Source of the DNA: Neoalteromonas flava
GTDB lineage: Bacteria > Pseudomonadota > Gammaproteobacteria > Enterobacterales > Alteromonadaceae
Assembly: GCF_002807685.1 (NCBI RefSeq)
Contig: NZ_PEAX01000001.1
Coordinates: 620,001-684,000, forward strand
Direction: 5' to 3'
Length of the DNA stretch: 64,000 nt
The first letter of the stretch is position 1. Each line of letters opens with the position of its first letter. The notes below the pieces were generated by a model. The model saw only the letters and a program-made list of their open reading frames with translations, ran no database searches and had not been told where the DNA came from. A program made the translations under genes and the position numbers. Positions 26,535 through 36,541 of this stretch are shown here, in pieces.

Positions 26535-27880
26535 TCAAATAACGCTTTATGCAGTACTGAAACAATTTCAGCGCTATCATCAGCATTCACTAAAAATGAC
26601 ATATTGTGCGGATTCGCGCCGAAACAAATCATGCGTAAATTATAGTCGGCAATTGCGGCAAAGATACGACTTGAAACACCTTTGTTTGATTGCATGTGAT
26701 TGCCCACCACAGTGATCAGGTCGAAGCCCTGTTCCACACTAACTTCGCTCATACTTTCGAGTTCTTCAATGGTGCGTCGATTTAAACGCTCGGCTACTGA
26801 ATTCGGCGGATTATCTAAGGTAAATGCAACAGCAATTTCGGACGTTGTCACCAAGTCTACCGACAACTTATTCTTGGCAATGATGCCGAAAACTTTTTCC
26901 AAATATCCCTGCGCATACAACATTTTAGGGGTTTTAACGGTTACCATGACTTGCTCACGACGCCGGGTAATCGCTCGATATGGCGGCTCATGTTCGCAAT
27001 CGCGCACAATCCAAGTACCACCCTTCTCCGGTTCGCGGCTTGAGCCAACAAATACCGGAATATCACGGCGCAATGCGGGCTCCATGGTTGCCGGATGCAA
27101 CACTTTTGCGCCGAAAGTGGCCATTTCTGCGGCTTCTTCAAAACTCAATTCAGGCAATGGACGTGCCGCTGCCGTCAGACGCGGATCGGTGGTGTATACA
27201 CCAATAACATCGGTCCAAATTTCACAGCTTTTGGCATCTAAAGCCTCGGCGAGTAACGCTGCCGTAAAATCTGAGCCACCACGCCCCAAAGTTGTGGTGT
27301 TACCGGCTTCATCGGCACCAACAAAACCTTGAGTGACGACAATGCTATTAGTTAATTCCGGGCGCAGCAATTCTGTACAGCGTTGCTGAATTGCCACCAC
27401 ATTTGGCACAGCCTCACCATAAGTATCATCAGTAAGCAGTACTTTACGTACATCGAAGTTAAGTGCTGGAATGCCTAGCTGTTTGAATACTTCAGCACAC
27501 AGCAATGACGACATGCGCTCCCCCATCGACATCAACTCATCTTTGAGATCATGGCGATGCAGAATTTCTTCATGACGGGCAAGCTGCTCAACTTCGTTTA
27601 ATAGATCATCAAGTTTAGTTTTAACTTCTTCCTGTTGGTCTAAGCCACTTAATATCGCATACTCGATTTGCTTTATTTGCTCACATACTTCGGCAATTTG
27701 TGCTTGGGTTAATGGTGAAAACCCTAATTTAACTAATAAGTTAGTGACACCCGCCGCCGCGCTAACTACGACTACCCGGGTTTCAGGATTCCGTTGAACA
27801 ACCTTTGCACATAGGCTAATAGCAGTAAAATCAGCGACACTGGTTCCGCCAAATTTGGCCACATTAATGGCATTACTCAC
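26531..27880 (-). CDS. lysC: Aspartokinase III type, LysC
   Basis: Monofunctional aspartate kinase of 449 residues, the first step from aspartate to lysine, threonine and methionine. KFGGTSVADF near residues 9-18 binds ATP, GRGGSDFTAALLA near 200-212 and the DVIGVYTTDPRL block follow, and tandem ACT domains occupy about 310-449. Length and sequence match the lysine-sensitive E. coli LysC more than ThrA or MetL, so lysine feedback is likely. It starts 18 bases after the DUF192 stop; no room exists for a lysine riboswitch directly upstream of the gene, and none was seen before DUF192. Confidence 0.96.
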   Translation of the reverse strand: MSNAINVAKFGGTSVADFTAISLCAKVVQRNPETRVVVVSAAAGVTNLLVKLGFSPLTQAQIAEVCEQIKQIEYAILSGLDQQEEVKTKLDDLLNEVEQLARHEEILHRHDLKDELMSMGERMSSLLCAEVFKQLGIPALNFDVRKVLLTDDTYGEAVPNVVAIQQRCTELLRPELTNSIVVTQGFVGADEAGNTTTLGRGGSDFTAALLAEALDAKSCEIWTDVIGVYTTDPRLTAAARPLPELSFEEAAEMATFGAKVLHPATMEPALRRDIPVFVGSSREPEKGGTWIVRDCEHEPPYRAITRRREQVMVTVKTPKMLYAQGYLEKVFGIIAKNKLSVDLVTTSEIAVAFTLDNPPNSVAERLNRRTIEELESMSEVSVEQGFDLITVVGNHMQSNKGVSSRIFAAIADYNLRMICFGANPHNMSFLVNADDSAEIVSVLHKALFE

Positions 27881-27898
27881 AACTAATCACTCCTCTAC

Positions 27899-28375
27899 TT
27901 AGGGGGCTTCTTGTTGACTAATTATAGTGATCCGGTCACCAACCACCACATCATTGGCGGCAAACCAGCCTTGGTTCATTTCCAATGCATACAATACGGG
28001 TTTAGACGACGGAACTGGATCTAACACTAACGGATACATGGGTTTGATATCTGTGATCACACCACGCTTGTCAAGATAGGCAATATCCAGAGGGATCAGG
28101 GTGTTTTTCATCCAAAACCCTGCCTCTCTCGGGTATTCAAACTCAAACAACATGCCACACGAATCACAAAGTTCAGTGCGATACATCAATCCACGTGCGC
28201 GCTGCTCAAAAGTCCCTGCATATTCCACCGTTAGACGCTGCTCTCCTACCTGGATAATGGCTTGGCCAAAATTGACCTTTAACGCCGGATCCGCCGTCAC
28301 CGGCTTAGCCCAAATACTAAGCGAGAGCACCACTAGAAACCACGATATTCGATATAACATGTCGGACTTACTCAT
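27899..28375 (-). CDS. DUF192 family exported protein
   Basis: A 158-residue protein with a signal peptide (about 1-28) and one DUF192 domain: the block AGTFEQRARGLMYRTEL with CDSCGMLFEF (about 54-80) and WMKNTLIPLDIAYLD (about 88-102) is diagnostic. The domain's function is unknown. The ATG at 28375 has no clear ribosome binding site; an in-frame ATG at 28360 is an alternative. The acnB terminator ends about eight bases upstream, so this gene and the lysC operon downstream lack an obvious private promoter. Confidence 0.88.
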   Translation of the reverse strand: MSKSDMLYRISWFLVVLSLSIWAKPVTADPALKVNFGQAIIQVGEQRLTVEYAGTFEQRARGLMYRTELCDSCGMLFEFEYPREAGFWMKNTLIPLDIAYLDKRGVITDIKPMYPLVLDPVPSSKPVLYALEMNQGWFAANDVVVGDRITIISQQEAP

Positions 28376-28383
28376 ATTTTTTC

Positions 28384-28418
28384 AAAAAAAAACCGGGTGG
28401 CGTAAAACGCTACCCGGT
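28384..28418 (-). terminator. Strong intrinsic terminator of acnB
   Basis: On the minus strand, arms at 28408-28418 and 28392-28402 pair over 11 bases (one G-T wobble) around a five-base loop, followed by eight consecutive U residues (28391-28384). It lies 20 bases after the acnB stop. Confidence 0.9.
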
Positions 28419-28437
28419 ATTGTCTAGTTAAGACCGT

Positions 28438-31077
28438 TTATGCAACGTTTAACGTTGGGATAATGTTTGCTTTAGCTGCATCTTCAGCTTGTTTAAACAC
28501 TTCCATTTGGTCAAAGTTTAAGTATTTGAACACTTCTGAACTCATTGAGTCAATCTTGCTCGCGTACTGCATATACTCTTCTGTGGTTGGCACGCGACCA
28601 ACGATGGCTCCCACTGCCGCCAATTCAGCTGAACAAAGGTACACATTAGCACCATCGCCCAAGCGGTTAGGGAAGTTACGGGTTGATGTTGACAACACTG
28701 TCGCACCCGCTAATACACGTGCCTGGTTACCCATACACAATGAACATCCCGGCATTTCAGTGCGCACACCTGCACGGCCATAGATGTTGTAATAACCCTC
28801 TTCCATTAACTGTGCTTTGTCCATTTTGGTTGGTGGAGAAATCCACAAACGCGTTGGCAAAGTACCGTTGTATTGCTCTAACAGCTTACCCGCCGCACGG
28901 AAGTGACCAATGTTAGTCATACATGAACCAATGAAGACTTCATCTACATTGTCGCCGGCAACGTCAGACAAGGTTTTTGCATCGTCTGGGTCATTCGGGC
29001 AGCACAGAATAGGCTCTTTGATGTCATCTAAGTTGATTTCAATCACTTCCGCATACTCTGCGTCTTGGTCAGCTTCCATCAACTCAGGGTTAGCTAGCCA
29101 TTCTTCCATCTTACGCGCACGGCGCTCAAGAGTACGTGGATCACCATAACCTTCGTTGATCATCCAACGAAGCATAGTGATGTTTGAACGCAAGTACTCA
29201 GCAACCGAGTCTTCAGAAAGCTTAATCGTACAACCTGCAGCTGAACGCTCCGCAGAGGCATCTGACAATTCAAACGCTTGCTCAACCGTTAGGTTTTCAA
29301 GTCCTTCAATTTCCAGAATACGGCCAGAGAATGCATTGATCTTACCTTTCTTAGCAACCGTCAACAGACCTTGTTTGATGCCATACAACGGAATTGCATG
29401 AACCAAGTCACGTAACGTAATACCTGGTTGCATTTTACCTTTAAAACGCACCAACACTGACTCAGGCATATCCAGTGGCATAACGCCTGTCGCCGCAGCG
29501 AAGGCAACCAAACCTGACCCTGCAGGGAAAGAAATTCCCATTGGGAAACGTGTGTGTGAATCACCGCCAGTTCCCACGGTATCTGGCAACAACATACGGT
29601 TCAACCATGAGTGAATAATACCGTCACCCGGGCGCAATGACACACCGCCACGATTCATAATGAAATCAGGTAGCGTATGTTGCGTATCAATATCAACTGG
29701 TTTTGGATAAGCCGCAGTGTGACAGAATGACTGCATGGTCAAGTCAGCGGTAAAGCCCAGACACGCAAGGTCTTTAAGTTCATCACGCGTCATTGGTCCG
29801 GTGGTATCTTGGCTACCCACAGTGGTCATTTTCGGCTCACAGTAAGTGCCCGGGCGAATACCGTCGACGCCACACGCTTTACCCACCATTTTCTGTGCCA
29901 GCGTGAAGCCTTTACCCGAATCTATCGGCTGCTCTGGACGACGGAACAAGTCAGTCTCACCTAAGCCTAGTGACTCACGCGCTTTCTCAGTCAAGCCACG
30001 ACCGATGATCAAATTAATTCGACCACCCGCACGCACTTCGTCGAGTAAAACTTTTGACTTATAAGCGTATTCAGCAAGAACTTCGCCGCTATCTGCATTT
30101 AAGATTTTGCCGTCTAATGGGTAGATATCGATTACATCACCCATATTCATTTTATCGACGTCAGCTTCAAACACTAACGCACCAGCATCTTCCATGGTGT
30201 TGAAGAAAATTGGCGCCACTTTACCGCCAATACAAATACCACCACCGCGCTTATTCGGTACACCCGGCAAATCATCACCGAAGAACCAAAGTACGCTGTT
30301 AGTTGCAGATTTTCTAGATGAACCAGTACCTACAACATCACCCACGAAAGCAACTTTATGGCCTTTGGCTTTAATCTCTTCGATTTGTGCCAACGGACCC
30401 ACTTCGCCGTGCTTTTCTGGCTCTAAACCATCACGGGTCATTTTATACATCGCACGTGCATGCAATGGAATGTCCGGGCGTGACCACGCATCTGGCGCTG
30501 GCGATAGATCGTCAGTGTTAGTTTCACCCGTTACTTTAAATACGGTTGCAGTAATCTTCTCAGGCAGATCTGGGCGTGCAGTAAACCACTCGCCTTCTGC
30601 CCACGACTGCATGACTTCAGTCGCATACTTATTGCCCGCTCGGTGCTTTTCTTCCACGTCGTGGAACGCATCAAACATCAGCAAGGTGTGCTTAAGCTCT
30701 TCTGCGGCTAGTTCAGCTAAGTCAGCATCGTCTAGCAACGCAACCAATGTTTCGATGTTGTAGCCGCCGTGCATGTTGCCCAGCAATTGTACCGCAGCAT
30801 CTTTATCGATTAATGGACAAGTCACTTCGCCTTTCGCGATTGCACTTAAAAAGCCAGCTTTTACGTAAGCAGCTTCATCAACGCCTGGAGGCACGCGCTC
30901 TGAAATAAGTTCAAGCAGGAATTCGGCTTCACCCGCTGGTGGATTCTTTAATAGTTCAACCAATTCGGCGACCTGCTCTGCGTTAAGCGGCTTCGCTGGG
31001 ATACCCTCGGCAGCGCGTTCGTCAACGTGTTTGCGATACTGTTCTAACACTTTATGATTCCTCGTGGTTGGTTGCAC
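28438..31077 (-). CDS. acnB: Aconitate hydratase B
   Basis: Bifunctional TCA-cycle aconitase and 2-methylisocitrate dehydratase of 879 residues, normal length. The N-terminal HEAT-like and swivel domains occupy about 1-370, and the catalytic domains follow. The three 4Fe-4S ligands are visible as Cys719 (GSCMTN) and Cys778/Cys781 ([10 protein letters not shown]), spaced 59 and 3 residues exactly as in E. coli AcnB. It is cytosolic. Apo-AcnB binds mRNA in E. coli; whether this one does is unknown. It has its own strong terminator and is upstream of the DUF192-lysC genes. Confidence 0.98.
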   Translation of the reverse strand: MQPTTRNHKVLEQYRKHVDERAAEGIPAKPLNAEQVAELVELLKNPPAGEAEFLLELISERVPPGVDEAAYVKAGFLSAIAKGEVTCPLIDKDAAVQLLGNMHGGYNIETLVALLDDADLAELAAEELKHTLLMFDAFHDVEEKHRAGNKYATEVMQSWAEGEWFTARPDLPEKITATVFKVTGETNTDDLSPAPDAWSRPDIPLHARAMYKMTRDGLEPEKHGEVGPLAQIEEIKAKGHKVAFVGDVVGTGSSRKSATNSVLWFFGDDLPGVPNKRGGGICIGGKVAPIFFNTMEDAGALVFEADVDKMNMGDVIDIYPLDGKILNADSGEVLAEYAYKSKVLLDEVRAGGRINLIIGRGLTEKARESLGLGETDLFRRPEQPIDSGKGFTLAQKMVGKACGVDGIRPGTYCEPKMTTVGSQDTTGPMTRDELKDLACLGFTADLTMQSFCHTAAYPKPVDIDTQHTLPDFIMNRGGVSLRPGDGIIHSWLNRMLLPDTVGTGGDSHTRFPMGISFPAGSGLVAFAAATGVMPLDMPESVLVRFKGKMQPGITLRDLVHAIPLYGIKQGLLTVAKKGKINAFSGRILEIEGLENLTVEQAFELSDASAERSAAGCTIKLSEDSVAEYLRSNITMLRWMINEGYGDPRTLERRARKMEEWLANPELMEADQDAEYAEVIEINLDDIKEPILCCPNDPDDAKTLSDVAGDNVDEVFIGSCMTNIGHFRAAGKLLEQYNGTLPTRLWISPPTKMDKAQLMEEGYYNIYGRAGVRTEMPGCSLCMGNQARVLAGATVLSTSTRNFPNRLGDGANVYLCSAELAAVGAIVGRVPTTEEYMQYASKIDSMSSEVFKYLNFDQMEVFKQAEDAAKANIIPTLNVA

Positions 31078-31129
31078 CTACACTTCACTAGCGCAGGTGT
31101 TAGCAATGAATTATAAAACAGCGGAAGTA

Positions 31130-31169
31130 TAGCGCTTTGCCTAGGTAAATTAAATCCGCATAGCGCTTT
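31130..31169. repeat. Direct repeat upstream of acnB
   Basis: TAGCGCTTT occurs at 31130-31138 and 31161-31169, 31 bases apart (about three helical turns), between the PQQ dehydrogenase stop and the acnB start. The AT-rich block 31105-31120 on the minus strand (TTTTATAATTC) could hold the acnB -10 element. Paired regulator half-sites are possible. Confidence 0.35.
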
Positions 31170-31205
31170 TGTTTGGTTATAACCGCCATTCACCGTCAGA
31201 ATTGT

Positions 31206-32354
31206 TTATTTTGGGACCATTTTTAACAGTGATGCTTCACTCCCATCAGTTAAGATGAAAATGGCGCCGGAACGACTGCGTTGAATGTCGCGTAGCCGAG
31301 TTTGTAATGACTCTACCACTGGGCGGTCAAATAAAACCTCACTTTGCCCCAAACGCACCCAATACAAACGCTTTGCCGCCAGTGATGTCACTAAAAAGTC
31401 ACCCGTTTGTTGCGCGAACAGTGGGCCTTTAATTTGAACCATCGAGGACGGTGCAATCGATGGCGTCCAATTAACGACCGGTGGACGCATGCCAGGGTAG
31501 GCATCAAATGGCGAGATGTTTGCTCCGCTGTAGTCTTTACCCCAAGTCACCACAGGCCAACCGTAGTTTTCACCTGCTTGAAGTACATTAATTTCATCAC
31601 CCCCTGCGGGACCATGTTCATTGAGATAGACAGTTCCTTGCTGCTCATCAACAACCAAGCCTTGCGGATTACGGTGCCCCAAAGTGTAGACATAATCAAT
31701 TGGACTGCCAGCTCCGGTGTAAAAGGGATTGTCGCTTAGCGCCTGTCCTTCATCACTCATCCTTAACACTTTGCCAAGATTAGACGATTTAACCTGCGCT
31801 TGTTCACGAAAATCAAACCCATCACCACTGGTGATCAATAACGAACCATCTGGCAAAAACGCCATACGCGCACCGTAATGCACGGGGGTGGGTTTATCCG
31901 GTGAGACGCGGAAGATAGTTTGCCATTCTCCCAAGGATTGTTGATATAACGTTGCCCGCGCGATCGCTAATCGATTCCCTTCCTCATTACCCTCGGCATA
32001 GCTGATGTAAACGTAAGGCTGCAAGGCAAAATTTGGATGCAGCTTGATATCCATCAAACCACCCTGCCCAGCAACATACAAATTCTTTGGCATGTGGGTA
32101 AAGCGGGTTAACTCTTTACCTTGAGCATCAAGCATCAGGATTTGGCCGGCTTTTAAAGTTACTAGCCATTCTCGCGAGGGCAACTCGGTAAGTGACCAAG
32201 GTTGCTGTAACTCACTATTTAGCGTTTCAATGGTTACTTCTGGAAACGTAATATTGGCCAGACTGGCAGGCGCATAAAAACTACCTAAGTAGCACGTTAT
32301 TAATAAGCAATGCAGAGTCTTACGGAGACCTTGAAACCTATTTCGCATATTCAT
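31206..32354 (-). CDS. PQQ-dependent soluble aldose sugar dehydrogenase (YliI/Asd-like)
   Basis: A 382-residue exported beta-propeller dehydrogenase that oxidises aldoses with pyrroloquinoline quinone. A signal peptide (about 1-35) precedes the propeller. The catalytic region is seen in VHYGARMAFLPDGSLLITSGDGFDFREQAQ split as HYGARMAF (about 145-152) and TSGDGFDFREQ (about 160-170); LGHRNPQGLV and EHGPAGGDEINVLQAGENYGWP supply the calcium and PQQ contacts. It is periplasmic and holoenzyme formation would need PQQ made elsewhere or taken up. An ATG at 32348 is an alternative start. Confidence 0.92.
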   Translation of the reverse strand: MNMRNRFQGLRKTLHCLLITCYLGSFYAPASLANITFPEVTIETLNSELQQPWSLTELPSREWLVTLKAGQILMLDAQGKELTRFTHMPKNLYVAGQGGLMDIKLHPNFALQPYVYISYAEGNEEGNRLAIARATLYQQSLGEWQTIFRVSPDKPTPVHYGARMAFLPDGSLLITSGDGFDFREQAQVKSSNLGKVLRMSDEGQALSDNPFYTGAGSPIDYVYTLGHRNPQGLVVDEQQGTVYLNEHGPAGGDEINVLQAGENYGWPVVTWGKDYSGANISPFDAYPGMRPPVVNWTPSIAPSSMVQIKGPLFAQQTGDFLVTSLAAKRLYWVRLGQSEVLFDRPVVESLQTRLRDIQRSRSGAIFILTDGSEASLLKMVPK

Positions 32355-32615
32355 ATTTGCTCTGTGTTTAGCGCATTAGTGGTAGTAATCTAGCTGATAT
32401 TAAAGCAACTGCCAATGTAAGCTGCGGACACTAACAAGGATCACCAACGTGTGGGGGGAGTATTCGCATCTCTGAAGTTCGCCGGTGAGTCCTCTCGAGT
32501 GCCGCTGCTCTTTAAGTGATTCATGCACTTGTAGATTGCTTGAAATTCTCTATCAAGCGCTGCAAGATGAGCCTATCGATACGTGTTGTTGGGCTTTAGT
32601 ACAAGGGGTAAGGCA

Positions 32616-33056
32616 TTGAACAAGACTTTGCAATGGATCAAAGCATGGTTAATCGCGGGGCTAGTCACTTTTTGCTTGGCCAGTTTTGCCCACTCGCAAT
32701 TTGTGCTGATTGAATTGCTGTTAATCAACGTTAACATTGGTGTCGGTGACTGGCTAAGCATGACGTTTTCTGACCTATTCGGACTGAGCTTAACTTATGG
32801 TGTAGCCATAATCTTATCGCTGTTTGTCGCTTTTTTGGTCCTTAGCTTGTTAAAAGCAAAATTTAACAGGCTGTCACTTTCCCTGTTTGTTGTTGGCGGT
32901 GGAGTCACCATCGCAGCTATGCTACTGGCTATGCAACCCATTCTCGATGTTACCTTAATTGCCGGAGCAAGAACTACATTAGGCTTTATTGCGCAGTGCT
33001 GCGCTGGCCTAGTCGGTGGCTGGGTGTTTGCACGCATTCATTTTGCCAAGGGCTGA
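32616..33056 (+). CDS. Hypothetical four-helix membrane protein
   Basis: A 146-residue hydrophobic protein with about four membrane helices (near 9-30, 48-70, 82-103 and 115-140) and no recognised family. The frame is open from a GTG at 32583, but the TTG at 32616 has AAGGGG seven bases upstream and gives an N-terminus (MNKTLQWIKAWLIAG) typical of an inner-membrane protein. Function unknown; it stands alone. Confidence 0.6.
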   Translation: MNKTLQWIKAWLIAGLVTFCLASFAHSQFVLIELLLINVNIGVGDWLSMTFSDLFGLSLTYGVAIILSLFVAFLVLSLLKAKFNRLSLSLFVVGGGVTIAAMLLAMQPILDVTLIAGARTTLGFIAQCCAGLVGGWVFARIHFAKG

Positions 33057-33412
33057 AGTACAATTTGCGATAAGTCACTTCCGAAAAGTGGCTGTTCCCA
33101 ACAGACAGTGCAGAAGCCGCTATCCTCTAGATATCGATGCCTCGAACAGACAAGCAGCCGACGTTCGGTTCAGACTGAAAGTAGTCGTGACAAGTGCTCA
33201 ACATGAATGTCATTGCTAACATTAGCGTGGCAAAAATATCGATTATTATCCTGATAGATGACTTAGAAACATTTGTAGTTTTTACTAACCATGAGAACTA
33301 CACGGTCAGTTTTTGTACAAAAGAAAAGTCAAACACTTTAAGCCGGCTTAAATAAGGTACTGTAGAATGGGGATTTCGATGATATGACTACCTGAAGACC
33401 ATAAAGGACTAC
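33057..33412. other. Non-coding gap
   Basis: 356 bases without a credible gene, RNA or terminator. It must hold the promoter of the following 690-residue gene. Short open frames here lack ribosome binding sites and homology-like patterns. Confidence 0.5.
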
Positions 33413-35485
33413 ATGAAAATGAAAAGGCGTAATTTCGCTGCTGTTATTCTGGGCTTAGTTCTCGTTCTTATTGTTACGTACTTCTCTACTCTCGAGGAAC
33501 AAAACACTCATGAAGGTGATTCTAAAAGGGTAGATGCCGCAGAGCCTAAAACTGATACGGAGGAGGCCAAACACCAATACTATAAACCAACTCCAGCTCA
33601 AAAAATGACTTCGTTGGAAAATGCTGAACAAACCTACGCAGCAAGCGAGGTTTACAGTCAATGTGAGGCCGAAAACGCAGAGGTTTGGGACCGACTCGAA
33701 GTTATAAAAAACACTATTAACAATGAACTCAAAGGCATAGAGAAGCAGGCTCTTCTAAGAGATGCCATATTCTTACTCCAGAGTGAAGGTTATTTTGACG
33801 CTTATGAAGCACCGATAGTGTTATACCAGCGACTATTAGAGAATGAAGCGCAACACTTTGAGCGCGCGCCTTTTCGACCCACTCGCGCTGAAATGGAAAA
33901 ATATACGAGTGTGGGCTATCTCCTGCGCGATGTTTTCGATGCAGTCAGGGAGCTCGATATTGAACGGACTGTTTTGGCTGCTGATGTTTTTAGACAGAAC
34001 AATAGCAAACGCGGGTTATTACTTCGTCGAGGGAAAAATAAACTGCTTTGGACACCAGACGTTATTATTGGTCACAGTCTCGCAACCGCCCCATTGAGTT
34101 TTGTTGACGATATTGCTGCACATTACCCTGTCAGTCACTTACTGTTCACTCAAGCCGTTCGTTCGGGGGCAAGCGAAGAGGTCTTAAAGAAATTGCTGGC
34201 GAGTTTTGACTTTAACAACACGCCAATTTATACCAAACACAACAAGCTCCAAACGGCATTGCAAGCAGCAATTGAGATTGAGTCGCTTGCAGCAATCCAG
34301 CTAATCCTCGTGCAGCCTGATCTCCTGCATACTGACCTTTTCTTTAATCCGTTAAATACTATTGTTTTTGATACATTAAATACTGAAGGGCAGGAGTTTA
34401 CCGATGCTCAAAAGGCTATGATAGCCCTTTTAGTTGAGCACGGTTTTCGCGTCGATGTAGTTCCTGGGCCTTTTTCCAAGAGTCGTATGCTAGCTGGCTA
34501 CGCAGCTATGCTTGAGCGCCCCATTGTCGACCAGCTACACGCCTTATCGATTCCTCCTAGGCACATCGAAAAGTTTAGGATGCACCCTGATTCCGCCGTG
34601 CCATTGAGTTTGCAAGATCAGCTAAAACGTAACGCGTCTGATAGCCAACTGCTAAAGGAGGAATACAATGAAAGAGCAAAAAACTGTGGTGCTCTTAAGC
34701 AGAGACTGCAGTCTTTGGTACCGCCGCTTACCAGAATTGACGACGTTTTGGCTTTCGCCAGTGCCGATAACAGTTTTGCCGAAAATATTCAGTTATTGAA
34801 ACAACAATCGCTGACTTTGGTTGACGCCTATTACGCCAAAATGGAGAGGGAAAGTGGAGATACTCAACGAGTAGATGCGCTAGCAGCAGCTACTCATTCG
34901 CTACAAGATATCCCCGCTACCGTGAAGGCACAAATTGATCAACTGACGCCTTTTGAGCGACACCAACTCAACGAAGTTTACTGTGAAAAATTCGGTAAAC
35001 GCTTTATGGAGGATATATTTGATGCCGTTCAGTACATGAGTTTTAGCTTATTTAGTTATGAATCTTGCTTAGCTGGTACCCCAGATGATTACACTGAGAC
35101 CGAACGAATTTTCTATCTTAATGAGAATACGTACCCGGGGATCATTTTTAGTAAGTTAGAGCGCTATGCGTTCGATAAAGCAATCAATCTATTAGCCGAT
35201 CCAGCCTTTCAACGGCCAAAAGATTTGCGCGGCCATCCTCATGGTCGCGATGCGTTGATGTTGGCATTGGATTTAAAACTCGCCTCACACAGCGTCGATA
35301 AAAAAGACTATAAAACATTGATAATTGATTTAATCGCGAGAACGGAATTACAAGACGGGCATTTCAAGCGACTTCACCGGCTAAAAATAGAACATTTTAT
35401 GTTGTTTGAAGAAATTGCCTTGTTTCATCCGCAAATTCGCCAAGCAGTTGGCTACCCGCTGGCAATGTATAGAACACATAACTGA
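33413..35485 (+). CDS. Large orphan protein with N-terminal membrane anchor
   Basis: A 690-residue protein with a single hydrophobic helix at about 7-25 and a long charged, mostly helical body that is probably periplasmic. Three segments (near 270-300, 305-345 and 350-390) have a helix-turn-helix spacing with LLVEHG- and ALQAAIEIESLAAIQLIL-type phrases reminiscent of ankyrin-like repeats, and a late PHGRDALMLALDLKL phrase is similar. One cysteine pair occurs late. No family is recognised. The ATG has AAAGGA about seven bases upstream. Monocistronic, flanked by long gaps. Confidence 0.75.
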   Translation: MKMKRRNFAAVILGLVLVLIVTYFSTLEEQNTHEGDSKRVDAAEPKTDTEEAKHQYYKPTPAQKMTSLENAEQTYAASEVYSQCEAENAEVWDRLEVIKNTINNELKGIEKQALLRDAIFLLQSEGYFDAYEAPIVLYQRLLENEAQHFERAPFRPTRAEMEKYTSVGYLLRDVFDAVRELDIERTVLAADVFRQNNSKRGLLLRRGKNKLLWTPDVIIGHSLATAPLSFVDDIAAHYPVSHLLFTQAVRSGASEEVLKKLLASFDFNNTPIYTKHNKLQTALQAAIEIESLAAIQLILVQPDLLHTDLFFNPLNTIVFDTLNTEGQEFTDAQKAMIALLVEHGFRVDVVPGPFSKSRMLAGYAAMLERPIVDQLHALSIPPRHIEKFRMHPDSAVPLSLQDQLKRNASDSQLLKEEYNERAKNCGALKQRLQSLVPPLTRIDDVLAFASADNSFAENIQLLKQQSLTLVDAYYAKMERESGDTQRVDALAAATHSLQDIPATVKAQIDQLTPFERHQLNEVYCEKFGKRFMEDIFDAVQYMSFSLFSYESCLAGTPDDYTETERIFYLNENTYPGIIFSKLERYAFDKAINLLADPAFQRPKDLRGHPHGRDALMLALDLKLASHSVDKKDYKTLIIDLIARTELQDGHFKRLHRLKIEHFMLFEEIALFHPQIRQAVGYPLAMYRTHN

Positions 35486-35884
35486 TGAGCATGACTGACT
35501 GAAACTGGCCTCAATGGAAGAGTAATCTCCTCTGGCAACAACAGACAATAACCGGTCGTTCGGTCTTGAGCAGAATTTGAGGCAACGAATGATCAAAGAG
35601 TACGTTAACCAGCCGGTCACGAGTTTTCATATCGAACGGTTGAATAGAGAGAGTAGCGGACCGTTCTAGGTACGAAGCTAGTTGCATATATTCCGCTGAA
35701 AGCGCTCTTTTAAATTTGCTGCAGAACACACGTTCACAGTAATACACGAGACTTGACTTTTTAAGCGCAGCCGTTGCTAGTGTATGTTTGGTGTACCTAA
35801 AATTTAGTCAGTAGTAGATACGACCGTTTACGGCCGTTCTAGTCTGAATCAAATTCGAAGCCCCGAAATATGTTTACTTTCTTC
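35486..35884. other. Non-coding gap
   Basis: 399 bases with no convincing gene; a minus-strand open frame at 35511-35747 lacks a ribosome binding site. It separates the orphan gene from the AT-rich three-gene patch and may contain decayed sequence. Confidence 0.5.
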
Positions 35885-36541
35885 TTATTCCTTTAGCCAG
35901 CCATTAAGACAGGCAACCTCTATTTGGGAAAGAGCGAATTCCCAGAGTTCAGGAGCTGCTACTTTTAAAAACTTATTTCGTCTAATAACTTGATGTTTAT
36001 ATACATTATTATTAACCCAGCTACCTCCCCCATTTGCCATATTTTGAATAAGCGGTAATATCCTATCAATAGAGTTTGCAAAACGCGCATCGGCAGAATC
36101 TGCTTTTTCAAATTCATTCCATAAGCTCAAAAAATCGGACCGTTGAGGTTCAGGTAGCATACCAAATATTCTCTCTGCTGCTCTTTTTTCCTTTATTGCC
36201 TGTTCAATTTGTACACTGTTATCTTCAAAAGCAAACGTATCTCCAGCATCTATTTCTACAATATCATGAATCAATAGCATTGATATCACTCTGGAAATGT
36301 CTATGTTTTCGTTTGCGTAAGGCGCCAATATTTGAGCCACCAGAGCTACATGCCAACTATGCTCTGCACTATTTTCGAATCGGTTGTTGTCTATCCTTAT
36401 CAGAGCTTTACGATGCACTGCTTTTAACTTGTCCAGTTCGCGAATGAAACTTATTTGTTGCATGAAGTTCTTTACTATACCTTCATTACAGCCAAAAGCG
36501 TTTAATAACCTCAAATAGGACTGGCTTGTCTCAGTCTGCAT
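35885..36541 (-). CDS. HD-domain phosphohydrolase (YfbR/HDDC2-like)
   Basis: A cytosolic metal-dependent phosphohydrolase of about 218 residues. The HD residues are complete: His in NSAEHSWHVALVAQIL (about 56-70), the HD pair in LLIHDIVEIDAGDTFAF (about 90-106) and a late Asp in ANSIDRILPLIQN (about 155-167). This set matches HDDC2/YfbR-type 5'-nucleotidases. Two ATGs compete; AAGGA is six bases before the one at 36541, which is preferred over 36547. It overlaps the amidohydrolase stop. Base composition is AT-rich relative to flanking genes. Confidence 0.88.
   Translation of the reverse strand: MQTETSQSYLRLLNAFGCNEGIVKNFMQQISFIRELDKLKAVHRKALIRIDNNRFENSAEHSWHVALVAQILAPYANENIDISRVISMLLIHDIVEIDAGDTFAFEDNSVQIEQAIKEKRAAERIFGMLPEPQRSDFLSLWNEFEKADSADARFANSIDRILPLIQNMANGGGSWVNNNVYKHQVIRRNKFLKVAAPELWEFALSQIEVACLNGWLKE

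Noticed and set aside
26700-27332. Plus-strand open frame of about 210 codons opposite lysC
   Set aside because: It is the complement of a clear aspartokinase; no homology-like features.
27881-27898. Lysine riboswitch upstream of lysC
   Set aside because: Only 18 bases separate lysC from DUF192, and the terminator of acnB fills the space before DUF192.
30194-30763. Long plus-strand open frame opposite acnB
   Set aside because: It is a shadow of acnB; its composition is low-complexity Ser/Ala/Pro and there is no ribosome binding site.
35511-35747. Minus-strand open frame in the 399-base gap
   Set aside because: No ribosome binding site, odd residue mix, and weak codon pattern; may be decayed sequence.
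33057-35884. Shared short words (for example CGTTCGGT) in the gaps around the orphan gene
   Set aside because: The matches are too short and scattered to call a dispersed repeat without a genome-wide search.
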